From: Persicaria tinctoria
Taxonomy: Eukaryota; Streptophyta; Magnoliopsida; Caryophyllales; Polygonaceae
Direction: 5' to 3'
NCBI GenBank assembly: GCA_037127255.1
Contig: JBANSL010000018.1
Coordinates: 14,605,175-14,669,174, forward strand
Length of the DNA: 64,000 bases
The position numbers and the translations under genes were made by a program. The notes beneath the pieces were generated by a model. The model did no database searches, had not been told where the DNA came from, and was given only the letters and a program-made list of their open reading frames with translations. This document shows, in pieces, positions 10,579 to 22,420 of the stretch; within the stretch, counting starts at the first letter, position 1; each line of letters begins with the position of its first letter.

Positions 10579-13500
10579 TCACGTAGTCAAAGCTATATCT
10601 GCACGTGGCTGTACATACGACGCTAGCAACTCATCTAATACATCTCCATAGCTCGCCCGTATACTCTCCTCTGTCTCCCAAGTGGCCTCCTCGGGGCTTC
10701 TTCTAGCCCACTGTATAAGTACCAATGGTACCTCTCTGCGCCTCAGCTTCTTGACCCGGCGGTCAAGAATAGCAATCGGATGCTCCACGAAGGTATGGTC
10801 AGGTGCTATCTCTAATCCGGAGTAGTCCAATCTGTGACTCGGATCTGGCTCGTACTTCCTCAGCTGTGACACGTGGAAGACATCGTGTATACCAGCCAAA
10901 CGGGGCGGTAAAGCAACTCTGTAAGCTACCTCTCCTACTCGCTCGAGGATCTCAAAGGGCCCCACATATCTAGGGCTCAGCTTGCCCTTCATCCCGAATC
11001 GCCGGATCCCTCTCGTCGGTGACACTCGCAACCAGACATGATCTCCAACCTCAAAGGCCAACTCAGTCCTGCGCCTATCAGCATACTTCTTCTGTCGGTC
11101 GTGCGCAACCCTCAGATGCTCTCGGATCCGTCTGACCTGATCTGTCGCCTCCTGCACGTACTGTGGTAGTGTCCCCACTCGGTCTGCAGGCTCATCCCAG
11201 CAGATAGGCGACTTGCATCGCCTCCCGTACAACGCCTCAAAAGGAGCCATCCTGATCGATGAATGATAGCTGTTGTTGTACGAGAACTCTACTAGGGGAA
11301 GATGTCGAACCCAAAGGTTCCCCCACTCCAAAACACAAGCCCTCAGCATATCCTCCAGCGTCTGAATCGTCCTCTCGCTCTGCCCGTCCGTCTGCGGGTG
11401 ATAGGCCGTGCTGAAATGCAACTTGCTCCCTAGAGCCTCGTGCACCTGCCTCCAGAATCTCGAAGTGAAGCGGCCATCTCTATCAGATACTATCCTCTCG
11501 GGAACCCCATGCAACCTCACTATATGCTGGATAAAAGCTCGGACCAAATCAGACACAGGCCATGTCTCCTGAATCGGAATGAAATGGGCGGTCTTGGTCA
11601 ACCTGTCGACCACCACCCAAATCGCATCAAAGCCTCGTACATCTCTCCTCAATCCTGTCACGAAGTCCATCGTGATATCCGTCCACTTCCACACAGGGTC
11701 AGGAAGTGATCGTGTCATCCCTCCGGGCTTCTGGTGCTCTATCCGCACCTGCTGGCAGACCTGACATCGTGCTACAAACAAAGCGACGTCAGTCTTCATC
11801 CTACGCCACCAGAACGTCCTCCTCAAGTCCTGGTACATCTTATTCGATCCCGGATGGACCGAATAAGGAGTGGAATGGGCCTCTATCATGATCTTCTGCT
11901 TCAGGTTGTGCACATCAGGCACAGCAACTCGTCCCTGCAACATCAACATCCCATCATCTCGGATGGTAAAAGACCTACAGTGACCTTGGGCCATGCGCTG
12001 TCGGATATCGGCAATCCGCGGACACTCTGTCTGCGCTCGTCGGATCTCATCCATCAACTCTGACTGAACCTCTAGGAAACTCAGCTGTCCACTCTCTCGC
12101 TGTGACCAGACCTCTATCCCACAACTGATCAGATCCCGCTGCAACTCAGGTCGAGCCGTCAATCTGGACAAAACAATCTCCTGACGAGTCTTCCGACTCA
12201 AGGCGTCGGCCACCACATTGGCCTTCCCCGGGTGATACTCAATCTTCAACTCATAGTCCTTGATCAACTCTAGCCACCTCCTCTGACGCATGTTCAGCTC
12301 TTTCTGCGTGAAAATGTACTTCAGATTTTTGTGATCGGTCATGATCCTCACTGACGTGCCATACAGATAGTGCCTCCAGATCTTGAGCGCATGTACAACT
12401 GCGGCTAGCTCAAGATCGTGCGTGGGGTATGACTCCTCCCCTGGCTTCAGCTGGCGTGAAGCGTAAGCGATGACCCGATCCCTCTGCTGTAGCACACAAC
12501 CTAAACCTGAACTCGAAGCATCCGTGTAGACTACGAAGTCCTCCGTCCCTTCTGGTAGTGCTAACACTGGCGCGGATGTCAACTTCTGCTTCAGCAGATC
12601 AAAACTGGCCTGGCACGCCGGGCTCCACTCGAAGGGTACTCCCTTCTTCGTCAGCTGCGTCATCGGCCTAGCTATGCTGGAGAAGCCCTCGACGAACCGT
12701 CGGTAATAGCTAGCCAAACCTAGAAAAGACCTGATATCTCTGACGTTCTTGGGGACCTCCCAAGCAACGATAGCATCAACCTTCGATGCGTCTACTGATA
12801 TCCCTGCTGCGGATATAACATGACCAAGAAACATCACCTCGGAGAGCCAGAACTCACACTTGCTAAACTTCCCGAACAGTTTATGCTTCTGCAGAATCCT
12901 CAACACAATCCTCAGGTGCTCAGCATGCTCCTCTCTGCTCCTCGAGTAGATCAAGATGTCGTCGATAAATACCACCACGAATCTGTCAAGAAAATCGATG
13001 AAGACCCTGTTCATCAACTCCATGAAGGCGGCTGGCGCGTTGGTTAGCCCGAACGGCATAACCACAAACTCATAGTGTCCGTATCTAGTCCTAAAGGCCG
13101 TCTTCGGTATGTCCTCTGCCTTCACCCTCAGCTGGTGATAACCCGAACGCAAATCTATCTTCGAGAAGACGACAGCTCCCTGCAGCTGATCCATCAAATC
13201 GTCTATTCTCGGCAACGGGTAACGGTTCTTCACCGTAGCCCGGTTCAACTCTCTGTAATCTATGCATAGCCTCAACGACCCATCCTTCTTCTTCACGAAC
13301 AACACCGGTGCTCCCCACGGCGAAGCACTCGGCCTAATGTAGCCCTTCCCAGCTAACTCCTCCAACTGTGCCTTCAGCTCGGCCATCTCCGTCGGCGCCA
13401 TCCTGTACGGGACCCTCGAAATCGGCCTGGTGCCCGGCTCCAACTGTATAGCGAAATCAACATCTCGCTGTGGCGGAAGTCCTGGTAGCTCGTCTGGGAA

Positions 13501-15186
13501 AACGTCAGCAAACTCACTAACAACGGGGACATCTGTCAGGCTGGGTCGCTCGCGACCCACCTCTAAAGCATAACACCAGTAGCTCGTGCATCCCTGGTCT
13601 AGAAGTCTCGCCGCTCGAACGGCACTGATCTGGGCTCCGTTCCGTTTGGGGTCATCCCCCCACACCTCGTGCTCAGTCCCATCCTCCGCGAGGATGGAAA
13701 CTGTACGGGTCCTCAGGTTGAGGATCGCCCCGTAGAAGTTCATAAAATCCATCCCCAGGATCATCTCGTCTGTCCTCAGTGGCATGACTATCAAGTCAGT
13801 GGGCCACTCTCGCTCTCCTATCCGAATGGGGCATCCTAGGATCTCACGCCCCGTCCTAACCCTAGCCCCATCCGCCATACGTACTACTAACGCGGGACAT
13901 ATCGAACATATAAGTTTAAATCTAGCTACGCATGAATCTGCTATAAAGCAGTGGGTTGCCCCGGTATCGAACAGAATGCGAAGAGTAGAGCCACAAAACG
14001 ATATCGTACCTATGGAAGTCGGAGCTGTCGAATCACCGTTCCGCATCGGGAACACGCGGGGCGGCGGGGGTGGTAAGAAATCAGTGTCTACAGCTATCGC
14101 TGACAGCTGTGCAGAACCTCTGCCCTGGCCGGGTCCTGCCGACCCTGCCGACGACTGTGTCTGCTGATGCTGGTAAGATCCTCGGCCGCCTCGACCTCCT
14201 CCTCTACCTCTACCTCGACCTCCACCTCGGCCTCGTCCTCCTCTAAAGCTGCTGTCTCCTCGACCACCTCCGTAGCTACTATCTCCTCGGCCAGCTCCCA
14301 AGGGAGTCCCCCTCCCCTGACCCTGTGCATAAGAAATCTGAGCGGGTCTCGGTGCCTCTGGAAGGCGTAAAGCTGAAGCTGCAGGAGTGACTGAAGATCT
14401 CTCGCCCTGCGGGCACATGATAGCACGATGTCCTACCCCTCCACACGTGTAGCAGGAAATGAACTTCCTAGGGCAGTCTGTCTGGTAGTGGCCCTCCTCG
14501 CGGCAGCTGTGGCAGATAATAGCTCTCACTCTAGCCTCGCGGTAGGATGATACAGGTACAGCTGGAATGGCCCAAGTGGTCCCGCTAGTCGATCCTCCTC
14601 TCGCTAACCCCTTCCCTGGGCCCCTATCAAATCTGTGCTCCGCGGGTCGTGGCCTCTTTCCGCCAGATGGAGTGCGGAAAGCTGAAGACGGGGTAGCTGT
14701 CAGACGTAGCTGCTGGTCATAGCGAAGGATCATCTCTAGAAATCTGTCATATGTCATTCCCTCCATGCTGGTAGAGATCAGAAGAACGTCTGGCGGAAGC
14801 CTCATAGAAAGCATGCGGATGCGCATCTCGTCAGTGTTACAGACCTTTCCACAATAGACGAGCTCCTTCTTGAACTGGCAGACGATCTCGGAGATAGATA
14901 GTCGTGGGTCATAGCGGGTGCCGAAGAACGCAACCTCTCGTGCTGCTTGTGTCCCAGATGGACAGTACTCTCTCAGCATCAACTTCCTGAACTCTTCGTA
15001 GGTCCATGCAGTACGATCATCACAGTAGACAAGCCATCTGTCATAAGCATCTCCTCGAAGCTGCCCAGCCGCAAGCCTCTGTCTCTCCGCATCGGGTACT
15101 CCAATCAAGCTGAAAACTCCCTCGAGTCCTCTGAAGAACTGCTCGATATCCTCTCCGGGTCCGGCCTGAAAGATAGGCGGGCTACT
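10579..15186 (-). CDS. Gag-Pol polyprotein of the chromovirus
   Basis: The open frame runs from just after an in-frame TAG (15187-15189) to a stop at 10579. Counting from codon 15108, order is: capsid-like region; two CCHC zinc knuckles (about residues 199-232); an RG-rich stretch (about 260-312); aspartic protease with DTGA at 381-384; reverse transcriptase with FIDD at 714-717; RNase H with YTDAS; integrase with an HHCC zinc finger, a D-D-E core and the HPQTDGQSE block; and a C-terminal chromodomain-like segment. It makes the proteins for reverse transcription and integration, and the chromodomain probably biases insertion to certain chromatin. All catalytic motifs look intact. No Met codon was seen near the TAG, so translation must come from the upstream segment or a non-AUG start. 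Confidence 0.93.
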   Translation of the reverse strand, partial: SSPPIFQAGPGEDIEQFFRGLEGVFSLIGVPDAERQRLAAGQLRGDAYDRWLVYCDDRTAWTYEEFRKLMLREYCPSGTQAAREVAFFGTRYDPRLSISEIVCQFKKELVYCGKVCNTDEMRIRMLSMRLPPDVLLISTSMEGMTYDRFLEMILRYDQQLRLTATPSSAFRTPSGGKRPRPAEHRFDRGPGKGLARGGSTSGTTWAIPAVPVSSYREARVRAIICHSCREEGHYQTDCPRKFISCYTCGGVGHRAIMCPQGERSSVTPAASALRLPEAPRPAQISYAQGQGRGTPLGAGRGDSSYGGGRGDSSFRGGRGRGGGRGRGRGGGRGGRGSYQHQQTQSSAGSAGPGQGRGSAQLSAIAVDTDFLPPPPPRVFPMRNGDSTAPTSIGTISFCGSTLRILFDTGATHCFIADSCVARFKLICSICPALVVRMADGARVRTGREILGCPIRIGEREWPTDLIVMPLRTDEMILGMDFMNFYGAILNLRTRTVSILAEDGTEHEVWGDDPKRNGAQISAVRAARLLDQGCTSYWCYALEVGRERPSLTDVPVVSEFADVFPDELPGLPPQRDVDFAIQLEPGTRPISRVPYRMAPTEMAELKAQLEELAGKGYIRPSASPWGAPVLFVKKKDGSLRLCIDYRELNRATVKNRYPLPRIDDLMDQLQGAVVFSKIDLRSGYHQLRVKAEDIPKTAFRTRYGHYEFVVMPFGLTNAPAAFMELMNRVFIDFLDRFVVVFIDDILIYSRSREEHAEHLRIVLRILQKHKLFGKFSKCEFWLSEVMFLGHVISAAGISVDASKVDAIVAWEVPKNVRDIRSFLGLASYYRRFVEGFSSIARPMTQLTKKGVPFEWSPACQASFDLLKQKLTSAPVLALPEGTEDFVVYTDASSSGLGCVLQQRDRVIAYASRQLKPGEESYPTHDLELAAVVHALKIWRHYLYGTSVRIMTDHKNLKYIFTQKELNMRQRRWLELIKDYELKIEYHPGKANVVADALSRKTRQEIVLSRLTARPELQRDLISCGIEVWSQRESGQLSFLEVQSELMDEIRRAQTECPRIADIRQRMAQGHCRSFTIRDDGMLMLQGRVAVPDVHNLKQKIMIEAHSTPYSVHPGSNKMYQDLRRTFWWRRMKTDVALFVARCQVCQQVRIEHQKPGGMTRSLPDPVWKWTDITMDFVTGLRRDVRGFDAIWVVVDRLTKTAHFIPIQETWPVSDLVRAFIQHIVRLHGVPERIVSDRDGRFTSRFWRQVHEALGSKLHFSTAYHPQTDGQSERTIQTLEDMLRACVLEWGNLWVRHLPLVEFSYNNSYHSSIRMAPFEALYGRRCKSPICWDEPADRVGTLPQYVQEATDQVRRIREHLRVAHDRQKKYADRRRTELAFEVGDHVWLRVSPTRGIRRFGMKGKLSPRYVGPFEILERVGEVAYRVALPPRLAGIHDVFHVSQLRKYEPDPSHRLDYSGLEIAPDHTFVEHPIAILDRRVKKLRRREVPLVLIQWARRSPEEATWETEESIRASYGDVLDELLASYVQPRADIALTT

Positions 15187-15420
15187 CTATGATAGTCTCT
15201 TCACCAAGTCGGTGACGCCAGCTGATCTCTCTCGCTCTAGCAACGCAAGTAATGCCCTCTCTATCGCTGATCCCTGCTGCTGCCTATCAGCCTCTCCCTC
15301 ATGCTGCCCGGGGATCTCGACCTCAACATCGGTCTCAGTCTCTGTCTCTGTCTCAGGAATGCGGCCACGACCTCGGCCACGTGGTCTCCCGCGTCCTCTA
15401 ATAATCTGGGTGTCGACCAT
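15187..15420 (-). CDS. N-terminal gag segment, closed by amber codon
   Basis: An ATG at 15420 starts MVDTQIIRGRGRPRGRGRGR, a basic RG-rich stretch. It is followed by alternating TE residues and an ERALLALLERE helix-like region, ending in VKRLS and a TAG at 15187-15189. It lies in the same reading frame as the 4.6-kb frame downstream, so a single base change probably split gag. Stop-codon readthrough is the alternative. The neighbouring context is TCA-TAG-AGT. The gag remainder directly after the stop begins [13 protein letters not shown], a normal-looking capsid start. Confidence 0.8.
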   Translation of the reverse strand: MVDTQIIRGRGRPRGRGRGRIPETETETETDVEVEIPGQHEGEADRQQQGSAIERALLALLERERSAGVTDLVKRLS

Positions 15421-15905
15421 GCTGACAACTGGACATTTAACTGTACTCAATATACAATTAAATAAAACGTCTTCTTCAAGGAAGACGGCCCCCAGGCACA
15501 TTCATCTCACATAATTACATCCCTTCAAGGGGATGGCCCGTAGGCACAGTTTTATATCGCACAGAAGCTAACTATATAGCTATCCTTCGAGGGATAGCTT
15601 GGCGAGCCCGCCTCTAAATCCTATCCTACTCCAACCACCATGGTTGCTCTCTTGGAGTCTTCCAGGCCCGTCTGTAAGGAAAAGCTAGGCAGTCTACCCG
15701 AACCCTTCTACATCTCTAAGGATGCCTATCGCCTTGTCTCTACCCGTCGATCCTATCTCTCGTCTATAAATATCCTAACCATTTTCATTTTCCAAAGGGT
15801 TTTCATCTTTGCCCTTTAAACACTTCGAAATCCTTGAAAATTTCCAAAACGGTGGGCGGGTTTTGAAAATTAATTTTTTAACTCGTGCGTACTCAGGTCG
15901 AACAA
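15421..15905 (-). other. 5' leader of the retrotransposon
   Basis: Non-coding DNA between the primer binding site and the gag start. It has two similar pieces around 15475-15535 and 15580-15600 (plus strand TTCAAGG/TTCGAGG near GGATGGC and GGATAGC). Packaging or dimerisation signals would be expected here, but none can be shown. Confidence 0.5.
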
Positions 15906-15922
15906 CCTTGGCTCTGATACCA
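15906..15922 (-). promoter_or_regulatory. Primer binding site, initiator tRNA-Met
   Basis: The minus strand reads TGGTATCAGAGCCAAGG four bases inside the 5' LTR. The first 14 bases match the usual complement of the 3' end of plant initiator tRNA-Met. Confidence 0.9.
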
Positions 15923-15926
15923 ACTT

Positions 15927-18478
15927 TGTAACGACCCGAAATTTAAGTACCCGAATTAACCTCCATAAACCTACTTAGAAGGTAAATAAGGTTCGGAATA
16001 CTAGATTATCGGGGAACGTTATAGAAGAAGTTTGATCTTCTTCCGTGAGCTTTGGATCTTACGACCGAGTACGAGTTATTATTAGGTTCATTTAAGCGGA
16101 AGATTTAGTTGTCAAAAAATGGGGATTGCGAACCCCGAAAAGATCGTAAGCCCGTTGGAGGCTTCACCTGTCCTAGACTATCGCGAAAACGTTTCGAATA
16201 GAAATAAAAGCGGAAATCATAAATACAACAAAACGCCACGGCCACGCCGGGTCAAAACGATAAAAGTATGAGCAAAAGAGTACGATTGTCAAGTGCCTCC
16301 CTCACTCTAATCGTCCAAAAGGTCTGTCCCGAAACCCATCCACATAAGCAAGTCATATCGGGTAAGGGGTACCTGAATCTAAAAAACAAGAAATATATCG
16401 GGGTCAATCATCGGAAATATGCACACTCCGTGCCATATAAAGAGGCATACTTAAACTACATGAATGTTAAAATGCAACACATAAGCAAGTGTATAGATAT
16501 ATATAAATGCGAAATAAACACACAAGGGCCCGTATCATCATCATAATCATCAGCATCATCATCCTTCTCAAACGTACTCATCCTTCTCAAACATACTCAT
16601 TCTTTCTCATCATAAGCCTTTCATTATTTCATTCGTGTTCCATCGAATATAAGTCATTCATTTAGATTCTGACGGCCGTCCTACCATAGACACATAACAT
16701 ACATATGAATTATTGGATTTACTAAGTTCATCCTACGTCATATTACCAGTTTATATTCCTAAACATGTTACTAGGTCGCGTGATGCATGAAGACTCTCGA
16801 TAAGACAAAGAGTATCACATAAATCCATCATGAGTAAGTCCAGGGGACTTACCTGGAGTCCGGAGAATAAGCAAGCAATAAAGTGCACAACCAAGGATCC
16901 AATCAACAAGAGCCTATTAATTTCATTAAGCTTTCATTAGGTGGTATTCTAATGCAATGTACCCAACCTAATAATCATCATACATCCACATAAGGTTCAC
17001 GATTCTATAGATTACGCACTTTGGTTAAGTGATCCGGACTTAACCAGTTATAATCTATATCGTATTATCACATAATCGATTTTCTTCTTATCGGATCATA
17101 AGCCAAGTTATGGGTATACTTCATTTCTGTATTTTATATGCTCTAAGTTTCGGTTATGCCATCACATATTTAACCATATTCTTAGCATTCCCTTAGCCAA
17201 GTTTTCTAACCGAGTCATTATAAACACTGGTTACTAAAATTATAATAACTCTTGATCCAACCGTTGGATCGCCCTAATTTTTTAAGGACAGTTAGATAAC
17301 ATTCCCATGAACATCATATTAATATTTCAGCCGAATCAGACCGTTGGATTGGAAATAAAGTCCAAATTACAGAGGCATATATATCCATTTTGTTGTTGTG
17401 ACATTTGCTACAAAACGCAACCAAAAACACATAGAGGCTCCACTTCCTAGGCCCTAATTTACACATAAGGATCCTAACCTATAGAGGGGAAGGTGGATGA
17501 GAGATTACCCTCGAAGCCTCTCTCGAAAAAGACCAAATTACCCCTCCAAGCTTCCCGGGACCTTGCGCCAAACACCTAGCATTTTTGACAAATCCAAACC
17601 AAAACATAAAAGGAATCCTTAGACAAAAACCTTCAAAATTAGTTGTAAAACAAGTATAAAATCAGATTTGAAGGGGAGGAAACCAAGACTCACCCAAACA
17701 CACTTGAAAACCTCAAGAACACAAAGGGCTCAGCACAGCTGGCTCGGAAACGGGGCTCAACGGGTGGCTTAATGGGACTGGATTTTTGTGAACTCACTAT
17801 GGTTGGAAAGGCCTCTCTTTTGTGGATATTTGGGTTCAAGAATCAGCCAAAAAGCTTGAGTGAGGAGGGAGTTATGGTGGTTTGAAGTTGGCAAGGTTGC
17901 TAGGGCAACTTGCTCTCTCTTTCTTTCTCTCTTTCTTTTTCTTTCTTTCCTTCTTCTTTTCTCTGATTTCTGGCGTGTGGAATGGCTAAATGAGGTCATA
18001 AATGTGTCCTTAAGAGATCCAAAAGGGTGGGCAAGGGTGGTCAAGGAGTTGGTGTGTATTAGGTAGCATAGTGAATGGAATAGGACTTGGTCATTCAAAG
18101 GTGTCAATCCATGGGGGGGGTTTTATTCTTTAATCAACAAAATGATGGCTCATATTTGATCATATAAAGGGCTGAAATGGGGTGGTTTGGTCAGCAATTT
18201 AATGTTAAAACAACGTCCCGAAATGTCGCGACAAGTTACGAAAATTACCGAAATAAACGGATGACAAGGCTTTTGCCTCACTAATATTTCTCGGAATTTT
18301 ATCATACGAATTCCAATAGATTGGAATTGTAATCCTCTTTCCATATAAAATATGTCATCCAAAAATTTTAAATTTTTCCGGGTTTTCAAAATCGTCAAAA
18401 GAAGGATAATTGATCGAATTATCCCTCGGAAATTAATTAAATCTTAATTAATCATAATTAAAATTTTCGGTCTTTACA
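15927..18478 (-). repeat. 5' LTR (element orientation)
   Basis: 2552 bp. It starts TGTAACGACC and ends CTTTACA on the plus strand, followed by the target duplication AACAA. In element orientation it would hold the promoter. Nearly identical to the LTR at 7156-9706. Confidence 0.95.
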
Positions 18479-18483
18479 AACAA

Positions 18484-19025
18484 TGTGATAAGTATTAAAA
18501 AACAATATGATATTTAATAAAATCTCTTCAAAAGCATGGACTTCCACATGCTCATAAGTCTCAACAAATTTATGAAACAAAACAATTTCAAATTGATTAT
18601 TGAATTAATAAAAATATTTTATATAATATAATCCAACTCCTTTTAAAAAATATTTTAAAAATAAGTTTTGGTATTTTATTTAATTAATAAAAATATTTTA
18701 GTTGTAAAATAAAAGTTGGTGCTTCAATTGAGCGGATACCTTATATTATATAAGGTGTTTTTGTTTTTAAAAAATTAAAAGGTGTTTTTTTTATTACAAA
18801 AATCATTTTACAAGTATCTTCTTGAAGAAAAAAACTCATAAAAATATAAAGATTTAATAAATAACTTAAACCAAATTATCAAGTATATAAAACTAAGATT
18901 TACTATTTGTACACATATACTGTTTAGATTAGTTAATGAGGATATAAAATAAGCTCTTAAATAGACTTTTAAAATAGAAAACTTATATTTAAGTCTCGTG
19001 CGTAGCACGGGTATGCCTTGACTAG
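18484..19025 (+). mobile_element. AT-rich stretch ending in a Helitron-like 3' terminus
   Basis: At 18997-19009 is a perfect small hairpin, CGTGC-GTA-GCACG. Twelve bases later come CTAG (19022-19025) and then T. A GC hairpin just upstream of CTAR at an A/T target is the signature of a Helitron 3' end. The 5' TC end is not resolved, so the left limit is only the edge of the LTR element. No helicase is encoded. Confidence 0.5.
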
Positions 19026-19262
19026 TTTTTTTATAAAAAAAAATGATACATTACGTATTTACTCGCGGTCTCCCTTGCTTAACCGGTGCTCATTTGTTGT
19101 ATCATTAGTATTAATTAATTATATTAAAGTTATAATATTAATTATAAAGAACAGTGAGTGTTTAATTTATGCAATAGCTTTCAAAAAAAAAGAAGCAATT
19201 AACAAGGTATTTTTATTTATTTTAAATTATACAGTAAAATGTGTAATTTGTTGATACTATGA

Positions 19263-19386
19263 TGGGCTGGTCTTAACCTGAATGCATTGGCCCATTATTA
19301 CGAAAACTAGGGCCGTTCTAATAATACTGTGGACCCAACTGGTACGCGAACCCTAATTCAGAATCACTGCAACTCCAGATATATAA
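19263..19386 (+). promoter_or_regulatory. eL36 promoter: site II, telo-box and TATA
   Basis: TGGGCT (19263-19268) and GGCCCA (19289-19294) are site II elements. AACCCTAA at 19349-19356 is a telo-box, and TATATAA at 19380-19386 is a TATA box. The transcript start is expected near the pyrimidine-rich CTCTTACGCC around 19400. Site II plus telo-box is the known signature of plant ribosomal-protein promoters, which couple expression to cell growth. Confidence 0.7.
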
Positions 19387-19399
19387 CGACTGAAAATTT

Positions 19400-20437
19400 C
19401 TCTTACGCCGCTCCCTCGCCACACTACGATTTCTGGGAGATCATTCATCACCTCCAAGGTCAGTTCGCTCACTCCCCCTTCTTGATCTCACGGATTGTTT
19501 GAGTTGTTCAGTTTAATTACTTTACGGTGATGATTTTCTACCTTATTGATAGTTGCGGTTGAATGTCCGCCCTTGAAAATTGAGCTTCCCCCCCCCCCCC
19601 CCCCCCCCCCTCTTTTTCTCCCTCGATTTCACATTTGTTTGATGAATTGGGAGGTTTTGAATTGTAATTGTTGGTTGTGTCCCGTATAGAGACGATCTGC
19701 TGCTAAGAGACTGTAAAGCTTTTAGTTTGTGCCTTTTTAGTGTTCATTGTACTAGATTTTTTCGATGGATGATGGATTTGCTGAAGTTTTCGTATGTCGG
19801 TGTGTAATTGCGTTTTCGCAGCTTAAGTGTTCGTGGCGTCCATAGTTTGAGGGCTGTTTAAGCTTCTATTATTAGCCTTCATGTTTGTATACTACAAAAG
19901 ATTTGCTTCTATTCGCCTTTGATGGTTGGCTGTGTCCGTATAGAGGCGATCTGCTGTCTTGAGACTGCAATGCTTATTATGTCCTTTTAGGTTGCATTCA
20001 TCTGGATCTTTTCAATGGATTGGAGATTTGCTGAAGTTTTCAATGTTCTATTTTTAATTGGTTTTTGCCTTTCAATTTCAAGTGGTCGTTCCATCCATAG
20101 TTGTAGGGTTGTTTAAGCTTCTGTTAGCCTTCATGAGTGTAGATTACAAAGGATCTGGTAATACATCATTCATGGACAGATTCTGTGTTTTGATGTGAAC
20201 TGTTAAACTCGAATTACATCCCTTGATGTACTTTTATCAAGCGGTAGTTTGAATTCGTACGAGTTTGATATCACGAGAAAATATATTACCTGTGGGGAAT
20301 CTGCAAGGGCATTTGTTCTTAACGCTAAAAATATTTGATGCTCTTATTTGATGTGTTGGCTTGATTAGGTTGCTTGTTCTATGCAAATTTTTCTTCACTT
20401 TATCTTCTAATGAACTATGGTTCCGTTTTCTCTCCAG
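19400..20437 (+). other. 5' UTR exon and leader intron of eL36
   Basis: The first exon runs from about 19400 to 19458 and ends CCAAG before GTCAGT. The leader intron runs to the acceptor TCTCCAG at 20431-20437. The intron contains a 23-base C run (19588-19610) and a diverged tandem duplication of about 250 bp (copies starting near 19671 and 19924, each with CCGTATAGAG and later GATTTGCTGAAG). Leader introns are common in plant ribosomal-protein genes. Confidence 0.7.
19588..19610 (+). repeat. 23-base poly-C run
   Basis: Uninterrupted C run inside the eL36 leader intron, followed by TCTTTTTCTC. A G run of this length on the other strand can form quadruplexes. It is also a place where sequence length is often miscalled. 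Confidence 0.9.
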
Positions 20438-20440
20438 CTT

Positions 20441-21332
20441 ATGGCTCCTCCAAACAGTGGCCTTTTTGTTGGCCTGAACAAGGGTCACATTGTAACAAAG
20501 AAGGAATTGGCCCCGAAGCCATCAGACAGGAAGGGGGTGAGCTTTTGTTATGATTCATTTCATTCCATTTTGAAGTCTTGTTTTAAGATATAATTTTGAA
20601 GCTAACCGATCAATTGGCAACATTAAGAGGGTGGAATTGTGTAGAACCACCAGGGATAGTATGCGTTAACTAGGCACAGTTCAGCTACTATTGTATGTTA
20701 AGGTTTTATAGAATTCTGGTATTTGACTAAGCTGAACTCAAACGAGGTGTATTATAGTATTAGGTCGGTGTAAGGTAGCTGCAGATAAGTGAGATAACAC
20801 CATACATTCTGTGAAGATTTTGGCAGTCTCTCCATTTAGCAGTTGCTTTTATTCAATTCTGCCTGTTCTTGTGGATTATTTTTGTGTGTTGCCTTTTTAC
20901 TAAACACGCAGCTCTCGAATTTGCAATCTGAAGTTCACTTGTTCATAGTATTTTTGGTGTTGGTGCCTTGCTTTGTGTGATTGGCATCTTGATATTTATT
21001 TGTCTTCTTCAAATCTAGAAAACCAGTAAGAGAGTCCTCTTTGTAAGGAACCTGATCCGGGAAGTTGCTGGGTACGCTCCCTATGAAAAGAGAATTACTG
21101 AGCTTTTGAAGGTTGGCAAGGACAAGAGGGCCTTGAAATTGGCAAAGAGAAAGCTCGGAACCCACAAGAGAGCCAAGAGGAAGAGAGAGGAGATGTCCAA
21201 CGTTCTTCGCAAGATGAGGTGATTTTAATCATAAACCTGTTCATTTAAATGTTGCTGTGGCCAAGGTCTTTAACATTTTTCCCCATTTATTGTTTGCCTA
21301 GGTCTGCTGGAGGTGCTGAGAAGAAGAAGTGA
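20441..21332 (+). CDS. RPL36: 60S ribosomal protein eL36
   Basis: Three coding exons, 20441-20536, 21019-21218 and 21302-21332, give 108 residues, the usual size of plant eL36. The protein begins [16 protein letters not shown] and contains the conserved core [20 protein letters not shown]. It continues with the lysine/arginine-rich [13 protein letters not shown] and ends AEKKK. All splice sites are GT-AG (GTGAGC, GTGATT donors; CTAG, CCTAG acceptors), and the frame is kept across both introns. eL36 is a structural protein of the large cytosolic ribosomal subunit. The ATG is the first after the leader intron and fits the family start. No disruption is seen, so this is a functional housekeeping gene amid transposons. 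Confidence 0.96.
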
Positions 21333-21806
21333 TTGCTGCTTGATCATCATCGTAGTTTACTCTTACCTTTTTCCCTGTAGTTTCGTTGAACCATTTTTGT
21401 TGCCTTTAAAGACTTGTAGTTGAACCGAAAGATAAATTTTGCTGGTTAATTGAGAAGTTGAAACTTCCGGGATCATATATTGCTGTTTTGATTCATCTGA
21501 TTCCTATCAAACAATCTTCTCAGTTCCCATTATATATTATGCATTCACTCAGTCACTCTACTTTGCATCTTTGTATTACTCCTGTGTCTTCTTATGATGA
21601 TTAATTTGACTACAATTTTTTGAGAAGTCGGGCGTTGATCTTTTAAATGCAAAAGGCATTGTGGACCAGACCTTTGTGTCTGTAGGGCTGTTCACCGGGT
21701 CAAACTGAATCTGAAATCAAATTTTTAGAACCCATTACTACTAGTGATTCTGTTCCGTGGCGCAAATTCTTAAAAACTAAAATCTAAAATTAAATAGCAA
21801 AATTAA
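21333..21806 (+). other. eL36 3' UTR and spacer
   Basis: The first 150 bases are the likely 3' UTR. After that the sequence is AT-rich without a supported feature, up to the Stowaway pair. Confidence 0.5.
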
Positions 21807-21808
21807 TA

Positions 21809-22281
21809 CTCCATCCGTTCAACAAAACTTGTCGTTTACTATTTACGCACGCTTTTTTATAATGATAAAAATTATATAAAATATTCATTTTTTAAAAAAA
21901 ATTTTTTAACAAGTTTGTACTTATTAATAATAATTACGAAATTGTAAAAAAAAATTATTTAAAAAGTCAATATTTTATACTCCCTCCGTTCCAAAATAGA
22001 TGGTCTTTTACTTTTTGGCACGCTTTTTAAGGAGCGGAAAACTTTATAAAATATTATTTTTTTGATTAAAATTTTTATACTATTTTATACTTATTACTAA
22101 TAAGTATCTAATTATATAAAAAAAATTAATTAAAAAATAATATTTCATAGAGTTTTTCACTCCTTAAAAAGCGTGTCGAAAAGTAAAAGACCATGTATTT
22201 TGGAACGGAGGGAGTATAGTTTTAGCTCCTAAAAAAGCGTGCATGAATAGTAAAACGTCAAGTTTTGTTGAACGGAGGGAG
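21809..22281. mobile_element. Outer Stowaway-type MITE, interrupted
   Basis: Starts CTCCATCCGTTC at 21809 and ends GAACGGAGGGAG at 22281, with TA duplications at 21807-21808 and 22282-22283. TA target and CTCCxTCCGTT ends are diagnostic of Stowaway (Tc1/mariner). A second MITE sits inside it at 21980-22214. Confidence 0.85.
21980..22214. mobile_element. Inner Stowaway MITE, 235 bp, nested
   Basis: Starts CTCCCTCCGTTCC and ends GGAACGGAGGGAG, with TA at 21978-21979 and 22215-22216. Its arms are largely complementary. It lies within the outer MITE, so it is the younger insertion. Confidence 0.9.
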
Positions 22282-22293
22282 TATAAATTATAA

Positions 22294-22420
22294 ATCCACC
22301 CCTTATACTTATAATTTCAAAAGCAATCTCTTTGTAAAAGATTGCGCCACGTGTCCTCCTCTGAACAAAATTAAGAACCCACCCATTTTCCTTTGTGAGC
22401 AGTTTCTCCCAACCACGTTC
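22294..22420 (+). repeat. Direct repeat, left copy
   Basis: Begins ATCCACCCCTTATACTTA and includes GCCACGTGTC. A diverged copy in the same direction is at 24790-24900. The pair flanks the PPR and SCD2-like fragments. Confidence 0.65.

Larger units (their letters stand above)
7156..18478 (-). mobile_element. Complete Ty3/gypsy chromovirus LTR retrotransposon
   Basis: An 11.3-kb element lies on the minus strand. It has two long LTRs beginning TG and ending CA, and the 5-bp target duplication AACAA at 7151-7155 and 18479-18483. A primer binding site complementary to initiator tRNA-Met abuts the 5' LTR. Gag, protease, reverse transcriptase, RNase H and integrase lie in that order, with a chromodomain-like C terminus. 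This order with integrase last is Ty3/gypsy. The chromodomain points to the chromovirus group, perhaps Tekay/Del. The LTRs are nearly identical, so the insertion is recent. Gag carries an in-frame TAG. Confidence 0.95.

Noticed and set aside
11440..15514. Many open frames on the plus strand opposite gag-pol
   Set aside because: They are antisense shadows of the GC-rich polyprotein frame and resemble no proteins.
7497..18398. Identical pairs of open frames (92, 112, 68 and 82 codons) at 7.5-9.6 kb and 16.3-18.4 kb
   Set aside because: They lie inside the two LTRs, so the pairs reflect LTR identity, not gene duplication. The sequences are low-complexity or unlike proteins.
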